9,453 nt of DNA from Oscillospiraceae bacterium (GTDB taxonomy: Bacteria; Bacillota_A; Clostridia; Oscillospirales; Ruminococcaceae), in assembly GCA_900766795.1 (NCBI GenBank), contig CAAFWX010000315.1:1-9453 (forward strand), given 5' to 3'. Positions 1 through 6,330 of the stretch are shown in pieces; position 1 is the stretch's first letter, and the number at the start of each line of letters is the position of its first letter. The position numbers and the translations under genes are program-made. The notes below the pieces were generated by a model, which saw only the letters and a program-made list of their open reading frames with translations, made no database searches and was not told where the DNA came from.

Positions 1-3000
1 AACAGCTTAGTAAAGCTTATCTCAATCTTCCTGTTCACAAACTCGACAGAGTCGCTCGGCGCTGCGCCTAAGACGGACAAATCTCTGTATGCCGCCTTTC
101 CTGTGCTGTCAAAGGTTATCTCAAACACCCTTGTATCCCTGCCGTAGCCCGCGGGGGTTTCGGTTTCGGAGAGGTAATACTTCTTGGCAATCTCCAGACC
201 CTCGAGCGTGTAGACAGCCTTGCCGCTGTCAAAGGTAAGAGCCTTTTCCGAGCCTGCAACCATGTCGCTCAGCACGCCGCCGTAATACTTCTCGAACACC
301 GCAAACTTGGTTGCGGCAAGCAGCGGGCTGTCCGCAGTAAGAACCGTGTCAGTGAAAGTCTTGGTGAGCTTTATTCCGCTTGTGCGGCTTCCGGTGTAGG
401 TGTTCGTTAGGTTGAGGGTCTGGGCACCCTTGCTGGAGCTCAGCATGGTGATGGTGTTTCGGGTGATGAATCTCTCGCCCGTGTATTCTACGGTATAATC
501 GTCAATTCTGACTTCCTCTATCTCGTACATAAAGGGAGTGTCGCCGCTGTAAAGATAGAACTCGTTCACGCCGTCGTCCTTGGGGTAGCGATAGCTCCAC
601 TGCAAGCCGCCGCTTCCCGACTTGTCGGTAACGATATCGTCAAGCACAAAGTAGGTTACCGCGCCCGTGTCAAGATTGTGGCGCTTAACGTAAATCTGAA
701 TATTCTCGGGAACTGCGCCATAAACATCGCACCATGTCTTTGTGCCCATGAGAGTGAACGTGGTGTCGTAGGAGAAGGTCTGGGTGGAGGTGTAGTCGTT
801 CTTGTCGAGTACAACCTTTTTACCGCCGACATCTCCGCTCTCGGTCTTTATGTAGGGACGGTTGGAGTAGCGCTTGTCCTCAAGGTCGGGGACTTCGTTC
901 CGGACATAGTTTATGTTTGCGGTGTAGGTGATGATGTAGTGGTTGTTGTCCTTAAGCGGAGTGAAACTCATGGTGTTGCCGCTGAAGTGAACAGTGACCT
1001 CGCTTGTTACATCACTGCCTGCGGTGGCGTCAACAACCTTGATGGTATCCTTGTTTACGATAATATAAGAGCCGAGGTCGTCGTACAGCGTGAAGTCCTC
1101 GCCGGAGTTCAGCGTATACAGCCGCTTGTTGAGGTCGATGGTGTATTCCGCAACGGCATAGCTCTGCATTTCGGGATGGGTGACAAGCACCGTCTTGTCG
1201 ATAACCGCGCCGTCGTCGGGCGTTACGGTAACGCTTGCCGAAGCGCTGTCAAAGCCGTCTGCGGTTTCAACAGACGCTTGGTTTGTGAAAGTGCGCTCTG
1301 CGCCCGCTAGGTCGAACTCCTCAGCCGCTTCACGGGTCATTACGGTGTAGTAGGTGAGGTAGATGTAGTGCTTGGGGTCGCCGCTAAGCTTATCAGCCAT
1401 GTCCGCAGTCGCGGTGACGGAGAATGTTAGCTTGTCTGCGCCGCCCAGATTTGTCACTGTGGGGGTGAGGTAGCTTTCGCCCTTTACGTCCCAGTCAGCC
1501 TGACCGTAGAAGCAGCGTGCGCCGCCCGCGCTAATAGGAGCGTAGCAATAGCCCTCGGGGAGCACATCGGACACGGTGAGCACATCGCCCGCGCTGATAC
1601 TCTTACCGCCCGCGGAGAAAGAGAGCGTCCACTTGATGGGATAAAGCTTCTCGCTGTCGGGAATGCTTAGCGCCGCTGAGCTGTCCTTCCAGCCGTTCTT
1701 TTTCAGCACAAAATCAGAGGAGGGAACAATGCACTCCGCTTCGCTGATAACAATATCCCCCGTGCCAACCTTTGCTTTGAGAGTTGCCCTGTTGCCGAAG
1801 AAAACACTGTTCTCGTCAGCGGGCACCGCCGAGGTGTAGGAGAATATGATAACCTCGCCGCGGTGGGCGTTCACAAAGTCGTCCTCAAAGTAGAAATACA
1901 TATATGTATCGCCGACAGACCATGTGTCAGCCTTTGCCATGATATCGCTGCCGCACTTGAGGACATACTTTCCGTCCTCGAGCACGCGGGTGTATTCCTT
2001 GCCGCCGATTACTGCCTTAAAGGTGGAGTAATCAATGTTCGTCTTGCCGTATCTTCCGTAGCCTACGCCTGTTTCGTCCACAAAATACAGCCCCGTCAGT
2101 TCGTCGGGAATCTCCGCGGAAATCTCCCACGAGAATGTGCCGTCGCCGTTGGAAACGCCCGTCTTGGAAAGACAGTCATAGGAATTTGTGCCCGTGTATA
2201 TATTTCCGCTGTCGGCTTTGTAGGAGTTTCCGTCAACGGATACTGTTGCTTCATTCTTGAAGTAGGAAGCTCCAACGATATTGTTCTTATCCGAAATGTT
2301 TTCGGTGGTGTAGGTGTAGGTGTAAACTCCGTTGCCGTTGTCCGTCCAGTTGGAGATTTCCGTAAGGTCGGGCAGGTCGGTGAGAGTTTCCCTTGTGCCG
2401 TTGGGATAGGTGATTTCGTCTATGAGGCTGTCAATAACAAAGCTTTCGTTTTTGAGAATCTCGCCGACATTCAGCGTAAGCGTCCATGTGATTTTGTCCT
2501 CGCTCTCGCTGTATACGCCGCCCTTTTTCAGGTTAGGCATAGTAGAGGTGGTTGTTGCGCTTGCGTGCAGCGACCAGTCGTCCTGAAGCACGCTGTTCGT
2601 GTAGGTTACGTCAGCCTTGTTCTCCTTGCTGCTTTCGGGAGAAACCGCAGCGGTCTTGTCCAGCTTTATGCGGTAGGTAACCTCAACGGGGTGATGCTGC
2701 CATGTATTTACGGGGTCGGCAGTGGGCTGAAGCGAGTCGTTCAGAGTGATTGTTTTGCCGATGCCGCTCGAGGAGATTATCAGCCCCGAGCTGAGCGTAG
2801 CATTGCCTGAGGTTATCTCAATGGTGTCAATTATGTACATACTGTCGTTGGCTACAATATCTGCCAGCACGACATTCTCAGCCGCCGTCTTTCCGTAGTT
2901 GTAGAGCGACACGGTGAAGCTCTGCCAGTAGTCGTCGCCGACCTTGGTGATTGAACCCGCGGTCTTGGAAACGCTCACATTGGGCAGGGTGTCCGTTGTC

Positions 3001-3623
3001 TTGACAACAACCGTCTTGTCGAAGAATTTCAGCGAGCTTGTGCCGTCGCCGTTGTCAACACCCGGCTCGGTGAGGTTAATGCTCGCCTCGAAGTTGCAGG
3101 AGCCGCGCCTGTTCTGCTGGTCGGATTCGGTTTCGGTGTTGATGTTTATGAGCAGGAAGGTCTTTTCGCCCTCCTGAACAAATTTGTACTTCGCGGCGAT
3201 TACCCCGTCTTTATAGACAGGAAACTCTGCGTCGGAAAACTCAATTCCCGCGAAAGCGCCCGACACATCGAAGTAATAGCAGGGGCTGCTTCCCTCAACG
3301 GGAAGCGGCACGCCGCTTTTCCACTCCCAGCCGAAGCTGAACAAAAGCTTGTCGCCGTCAACAAGATTCACGGGGTCGGAAGCGCCCCTGTCTGTGATGT
3401 CGATGTTTGAGCCGCCCTCTGTTCTTGCCTTGAGCAGAAGGCTCTTTTCGGTGATGTTAATGTAATTTTCCGCATTCTCGCAGAGGGTGTAAGCGCTTGC
3501 AAAGGAATACTCCTCGGCAACCGCTCTAAGCTCCGAGGGAGCAAAGGAAAAGGTGGTAAGCATAACCGCCAGCGCCAGAAGCAGTGCGCCAAGCCGCTTT
3601 GCTTTTTCAGTGATCGCTGTCAT
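1..3623 (-). CDS. Large secreted multidomain surface adhesin, partial (C-terminus off the left edge)
   Basis: The frame is open from ATG 3621-3623 to the window edge (1207 codons, no stop), with AAAGGA 8 bases before the ATG. Residues 1-36 look like a signal peptide: K6/K8/R10, a hydrophobic stretch about 11-28, and an A-V-A cleavage site at 34-36. Residues about 37-215 resemble the N-terminal adhesive region of MSCRAMM-type proteins. Five tandem Ig-like domains follow (about 216-345, 362-470, 483-625, 636-800, 806-935). Each has an early Lys, a middle Asp and a late Asn, as in D2-type isopeptide-forming domains. A Cna_B-like domain spans about 953-1076 (K962, E1036/E1037, N1074), and a SpaA-like domain about 1083-1199 (K1088, E1153 in an ETxTPxGY motif, N1197). 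A further repeat starts at the edge. Known relatives are cell-wall anchored by sortase, but no LPXTG can be seen here. The ligand is unknown. The domain calls are by eye. Confidence 0.88.
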   Translation of the reverse strand, partial: MTAITEKAKRLGALLLALAVMLTTFSFAPSELRAVAEEYSFASAYTLCENAENYINITEKSLLLKARTEGGSNIDITDRGASDPVNLVDGDKLLFSFGWEWKSGVPLPVEGSSPCYYFDVSGAFAGIEFSDAEFPVYKDGVIAAKYKFVQEGEKTFLLININTETESDQQNRRGSCNFEASINLTEPGVDNGDGTSSLKFFDKTVVVKTTDTLPNVSVSKTAGSITKVGDDYWQSFTVSLYNYGKTAAENVVLADIVANDSMYIIDTIEITSGNATLSSGLIISSSGIGKTITLNDSLQPTADPVNTWQHHPVEVTYRIKLDKTAAVSPESSKENKADVTYTNSVLQDDWSLHASATTTSTMPNLKKGGVYSESEDKITWTLTLNVGEILKNESFVIDSLIDEITYPNGTRETLTDLPDLTEISNWTDNGNGVYTYTYTTENISDKNNIVGASYFKNEATVSVDGNSYKADSGNIYTGTNSYDCLSKTGVSNGDGTFSWEISAEIPDELTGLYFVDETGVGYGRYGKTNIDYSTFKAVIGGKEYTRVLEDGKYVLKCGSDIMAKADTWSVGDTYMYFYFEDDFVNAHRGEVIIFSYTSAVPADENSVFFGNRATLKAKVGTGDIVISEAECIVPSSDFVLKKNGWKDSSAALSIPDSEKLYPIKWTLSFSAGGKSISAGDVLTVSDVLPEGYCYAPISAGGARCFYGQADWDVKGESYLTPTVTNLGGADKLTFSVTATADMADKLSGDPKHYIYLTYYTVMTREAAEEFDLAGAERTFTNQASVETADGFDSASASVTVTPDDGAVIDKTVLVTHPEMQSYAVAEYTIDLNKRLYTLNSGEDFTLYDDLGSYIIVNKDTIKVVDATAGSDVTSEVTVHFSGNTMSFTPLKDNNHYIITYTANINYVRNEVPDLEDKRYSNRPYIKTESGDVGGKKVVLDKNDYTSTQTFSYDTTFTLMGTKTWCDVYGAVPENIQIYVKRHNLDTGAVTYFVLDDIVTDKSGSGGLQWSYRYPKDDGVNEFYLYSGDTPFMYEIEEVRIDDYTVEYTGERFITRNTITMLSSSKGAQTLNLTNTYTGSRTSGIKLTKTFTDTVLTADSPLLAATKFAVFEKYYGGVLSDMVAGSEKALTFDSGKAVYTLEGLEIAKKYYLSETETPAGYGRDTRVFEITFDSTGKAAYRDLSVLGAAPSDSVEFVNRKIEISFTKL

Positions 3624-3660
3624 TTTATCCGTCCTTTCATGGTAAAATCGTATTTATTCC

Positions 3661-3676
3661 ATGCCGCAAATGGCAT
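3661..3676. repeat. Short inverted repeat upstream of the adhesin gene
   Basis: ATGCC and GGCAT form perfect 5-base arms around a 6-base centre. The dyad sits in the 64-base gap between aguB and the adhesin start and overlaps the edge of a TATAAT box on the minus strand. No T-run follows in the direction of transcription, so it is a poor terminator. It could be a small operator or a hairpin at the 5' end of the adhesin mRNA. It may also be chance. Confidence 0.35.
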
Positions 3677-3701
3677 TATATTCTGATTTATCTCTCAACA
3701 A
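3675..3701 (-). promoter_or_regulatory. Possible promoter for the adhesin gene
   Basis: A perfect TATAAT on the minus strand (3675-3680) lies 52 bases before the adhesin ATG. The best -35 candidate is TTGTTG (3696-3701), with a short 15-base spacer. It overlaps the last codons of aguB. The -10 is good, but the spacer is suboptimal. Without it, the adhesin would have to be read through from the agmatine operon, since no terminator is visible between them. Confidence 0.3.
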
Positions 3702-4566
3702 TTCCGCCGTACATCTCGGGGCGTCTGTCGCGGAAAACTCCCCAGCTCATGCGCATTTCGCGCAGCGCGTCAAGGTCGAACTCCTTAACCAGAACGCAGT
3801 CGCTCTCGCGGTCGGCGCTCTCGGCGATTTCGCCCACGCCGTCCGTGATGAAGCTGCTTCCGTAGAAGGTCAGCGCGCTCTCCTGCATGGAGTTTTCGCT
3901 GTCGGGAAGCACCCTCTCCGTACCCACTCGGTTTGCTGCAATCACGGGCATGAGGTTTGCCGCCGCGTGACCCTGCATACAGCGCCGCCAGTGCGGCATA
4001 CTGTCGCATTCGATTATAGGCTCGCTTCCGATTGCCGTGGGGTAAAGCAGCAGCTCCGCGCCCATAAGCGCCATGCAGCGCGCCGTTTCGGGAAACCACT
4101 GGTCCCAGCATATCCCCACGCCGATTTTTCCGAATTTCGTGTCCCAGACCTTGAAGCCCGTGCCGCCCGGCGTGAAATAGAACTTCTCCTGATAGAAGTG
4201 GTCGTCGGGGATATGCGTCTTGCGGTATACCCCAAGCACCGAGCCGTCCGCGTCTATCATCGCAACGCTGTTGTACAGCACGGTGTTGTCCCGCTCGTAG
4301 AAGCTTATGGGAAGCACCACCCCAAGCTCCCTTGCAACCGCCTGAAAGTGGTTCACGGCGGGGTTTTCAGAAAGCGGCGCTGCCAGCGAGTAGCTGTCGT
4401 AGCGGCGCTCCTGACAAAAATACCACGTTTCAAAAAGCTCGGGCAGCAAAATTACGTTTGCTCCCCTTGCGGCAGCCTGTCGCACCAGCTTGTCCGCTTT
4501 TGCTATCGACTCCTCGCGGGCGTCGGGTATTGACATCTGCACTGCGGCAGCGGTTATTTTTCTCAT
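3688..4566 (-). CDS. aguB: N-carbamoylputrescine amidase
   Basis: A cytoplasmic nitrilase-superfamily (carbon-nitrogen hydrolase) enzyme. It hydrolyses N-carbamoylputrescine to putrescine, CO2 and ammonia, the last step of the agmatine deiminase route. The 292 residues match the family length. The Glu-Lys-Cys triad is visible: E43 in LLPELFETWYF, K116 in YRKTHIPDDHFY, and C153 in GICWDQWFPE. The C-terminal part carries the family-typical YGSSFI and WGVFRDRRPEMYG stretches. The start at 4564-4566 is chosen because AAGGAG lies 7-8 bases upstream and the conserved N-terminus (MRKITAAAVQMS) begins there. An in-frame ATG at 4651-4653 would add 29 unlike residues and has no ribosome binding site. 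The ATG overlaps the TGA of the Nudix gene (ATGA), which suggests translational coupling. With aguA two genes upstream, the substrate assignment is strong. Confidence 0.94.
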   Translation of the reverse strand: MRKITAAAVQMSIPDAREESIAKADKLVRQAAARGANVILLPELFETWYFCQERRYDSYSLAAPLSENPAVNHFQAVARELGVVLPISFYERDNTVLYNSVAMIDADGSVLGVYRKTHIPDDHFYQEKFYFTPGGTGFKVWDTKFGKIGVGICWDQWFPETARCMALMGAELLLYPTAIGSEPIIECDSMPHWRRCMQGHAAANLMPVIAANRVGTERVLPDSENSMQESALTFYGSSFITDGVGEIAESADRESDCVLVKEFDLDALREMRMSWGVFRDRRPEMYGGIVER

Positions 4567-5045
4567 GTTTTCTCTCCTTGTTGATTGAAGCAATAAAGGC
4601 TCTGCGGCGCGTGTCGCTCGCTGCTCGAAAACGCCGTCGGCGGCATTTCGCACCCGCTTAAAGCCGCGCGGATAAGCTGCTTCGACAGGTCGGGCACTTC
4701 CTCGGACATCAGCGCCTTGTCGGTTTCAAGCCACAAAACCTCGCTGTTTTCATCGCCGTCGGAATGTGCCTGGCCCGAAACATACTCCGCGCGAAAGGCA
4801 ATGTACCAGTCGTGCATATTGAAGCGTATTCCGATTACGCCCCCCGGTTTTACGTTTATGCCCGTTTCCTCAAGAATCTCGCGCACAACGGCGCTCTCCG
4901 GGCTTTCGCCGTGTTGGATGTACCCGCCCGGGATAATAAGCCTACCCTTTCCCGCGCCGTAGTTGTGGCGCGCAAGAAGCACCTTTCCATCACGGATTAC
5001 AACCCCCGTTACGGATTTCTCCCAGTTGGTGTTGGTTTCCGACAT
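4563..5045 (-). CDS. Nudix hydrolase inside the agmatine operon
   Basis: A small cytoplasmic enzyme of 160 residues with a complete Nudix box at residues 41-63 (G-x5-E-x7-R-E-x-x-E-E-x-G-I), which binds divalent metal and cleaves a nucleoside diphosphate linked to another group. The preceding strand (GVVIRDGKVLLARHNYG) and the IIPGG turn are typical. The substrate cannot be told from sequence. The gene begins 20 bases after aguA with GAGGGA about 6 bases before the ATG, and its TGA overlaps the aguB ATG, so all three genes are probably one transcript. Residues about 131-160 form a Ser/Gln-rich tail containing two Cys that I do not recognise as part of the fold. It could be an ADP-ribose, (d)NTP or dinucleotide pyrophosphohydrolase. 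Its presence between two polyamine genes hints at, but does not prove, a metabolic link. Confidence 0.9.
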   Translation of the reverse strand: MSETNTNWEKSVTGVVIRDGKVLLARHNYGAGKGRLIIPGGYIQHGESPESAVVREILEETGINVKPGGVIGIRFNMHDWYIAFRAEYVSGQAHSDGDENSEVLWLETDKALMSEEVPDLSKQLIRAALSGCEMPPTAFSSSERHAPQSLYCFNQQGEKT

Positions 5046-5065
5046 ATTACTTCCCTCGATTACAT

Positions 5066-6157
5066 TTAAAATTTCGGAATCTGCTGCGTTATGCAGTGAA
5101 TATTACCCCCGCCGATAAGGATATCCCTCGCGTATATGGGAATCACCTTTCTTGTCGGGAAAAGCTCCGCGAGCTTTGCGCGCGCAGGCTCGTCCGCAGG
5201 GTCGCCGAAAAACGGCATAACCACCGCGCCGTTGGCGATGTAGAAGTTGACATAAGAAGCTGCAAGCCGCTCGCCCGCTGTTCTCGTGGGCTGAAAATCC
5301 ATGGTGTCAAGCCCCTCGCACTCCTCGGCTGTTATGGTGACAGGCTTCGGGCAGCGCAGCTTGTGCACCTTGAAAGGTCTGCCCTTTGCGTCGGTTTCCT
5401 TCAAGAGAATGTCCAGACAGCTTTTGCTCAAAGCATACTGCGGGTCGTTTTCGTCGTCCGTCCACGCAAGCACCACCTCTGCGGGGGCGACAAATGCGCA
5501 TATATTGTCAACGTGCTCGTTGGTTTCGTCGTTGTAGATTCCGCGGTCAAGCCAGACTACCTTTTTTACGTTAAGGCACTGCTTAAGCTTGTCCTCGATT
5601 TCCTGCATGGTCATGTCGGGGTTTCTTCCGCGACTTAACAGGCACGCCTTTGTGGTAAGGCAGGTGCCCTCGCCGTCAACATGAATCGAGCCGCCCTCAA
5701 GCACAAAGCCGCTCATGTCGTACATGTCCTTTTCGTACAGGTCGCACAGCTTTCGCGCCATGCGGTCGTCCTTGTCCCACGGGAAATAAAGCCCGTCCTC
5801 AAGACCGCCCCACGCGTTGAAGCTCCAGTTAATGCCGCGGATTTCGCTGCCGTTGGTGACAAAGGTGGGGGCATAATCGCGCGCCCATGAGTCGTCCGAG
5901 GACATCTCCACCACTCGTATGTGCTCGGGAAGCAGCCTGCGCGCGTTCTCATACTGCTTTGCGCTCGCGCAGACCGTCACTTTCTCGCTCTGGGCAATTG
6001 CTTCGCACACCTGCACAAATGCCTTTCGCGCAGCATACGCTCCAAACTGCCACGAATCCGAGCGCTCGGGGAAAATCAGTATACAGCCGTAATGCTCGGA
6101 AAACTCCGCAGGCATATAATACCCGTCCGCTGCGGGGGTCGAATTTATCACTTTCAT
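5066..6157 (-). CDS. aguA: Agmatine deiminase
   Basis: Converts agmatine to N-carbamoylputrescine and ammonia in the cytoplasm, feeding AguB two genes downstream. It belongs to the guanidino-group modifying (PPAD-like) superfamily. The 363 residues match the usual length of about 365. Active-site residues are in the expected order: W91-x-R-D94 (SWARDYAPTF), E154-G-G (VLEGGSIHVDGEGT), H215 and D217 (NEHVDNIC), and the nucleophile C355 in GGGNIHCITQQ near the C-terminus. The start at 6155-6157 has GGAG about 7 bases upstream, and an in-frame stop (TAA) seven codons before it excludes a longer protein. It is the first gene of the unit, after a promoter and a leader of about 130 bases. No arginine decarboxylase is in the window, so agmatine may be taken up or made by a gene elsewhere. 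Confidence 0.96.
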   Translation of the reverse strand: MKVINSTPAADGYYMPAEFSEHYGCILIFPERSDSWQFGAYAARKAFVQVCEAIAQSEKVTVCASAKQYENARRLLPEHIRVVEMSSDDSWARDYAPTFVTNGSEIRGINWSFNAWGGLEDGLYFPWDKDDRMARKLCDLYEKDMYDMSGFVLEGGSIHVDGEGTCLTTKACLLSRGRNPDMTMQEIEDKLKQCLNVKKVVWLDRGIYNDETNEHVDNICAFVAPAEVVLAWTDDENDPQYALSKSCLDILLKETDAKGRPFKVHKLRCPKPVTITAEECEGLDTMDFQPTRTAGERLAASYVNFYIANGAVVMPFFGDPADEPARAKLAELFPTRKVIPIYARDILIGGGNIHCITQQIPKF

Positions 6158-6290
6158 AGATTTCTCCGCCGAAATATTTTATCGCCGCACACTCTCCTCC
6201 GTCAGTTATTAACGCGGATTTGCCGTGCGAATTATCAAAACTGCTCCGACAAAAGCACTTTTTGCGCATATGTGAAGCATATCTATTCAT
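6158..6290 (-). promoter_or_regulatory. 5' leader of the agmatine operon
   Basis: About 130 bases separate the predicted transcription start from the aguA ATG. The leader holds a second, strong Shine-Dalgarno-like GGAGGA (6195-6200) that serves no recognised gene, and a pair of CAGTT/AACTG arms (about 6202-6242) that could close a weak stem. I recognise no known riboswitch class. A 12-codon GTG-initiated reading frame (6154-6192) would end in a TGA overlapping the aguA ATG, but GTG sits only 2-3 bases from the ribosome site. The leader extent assumes the promoter at 6297-6325 is used. Confidence 0.4.
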
Positions 6291-6296
6291 CATTTT

Positions 6297-6325
6297 AGTA
6301 TAACATATATCGACAGAAAAATCAA
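6297..6325 (-). promoter_or_regulatory. Housekeeping-type promoter of the agmatine operon
   Basis: The minus strand reads TTGATT (6320-6325), a 17-base spacer, then TATACT (6297-6302), preceded by TGT to give an extended -10. This is a near-ideal vegetative sigma factor promoter in an AT-rich gap. It lies only 5 bases past the spoIIP stop codon, so aguA, the Nudix gene and aguB are probably transcribed independently of sporulation. Confidence 0.75.
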
Positions 6326-6330
6326 TAACT

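Noticed and set aside
678..1310. Plus-strand open frame of 210 codons
   Set aside because: It is antisense to the continuous adhesin frame, has a Val/Gly/Cys-rich composition with no recognisable motif and no ribosome site.
1863..2810. Plus-strand open frame of 315 codons
   Set aside because: It is a shadow of the adhesin on the other strand. The minus frame shows coherent domains across the same stretch, and the plus product shows none.
3661..4533. Plus-strand open frame of 290 codons
   Set aside because: It lies opposite aguB, whose catalytic triad and full-length match show which strand is real.
4567..4653. Upstream in-frame start for aguB adding 29 residues
   Set aside because: There is no ribosome site before it, the extra residues do not resemble the family, and it would overlap the Nudix gene by about 90 bases.
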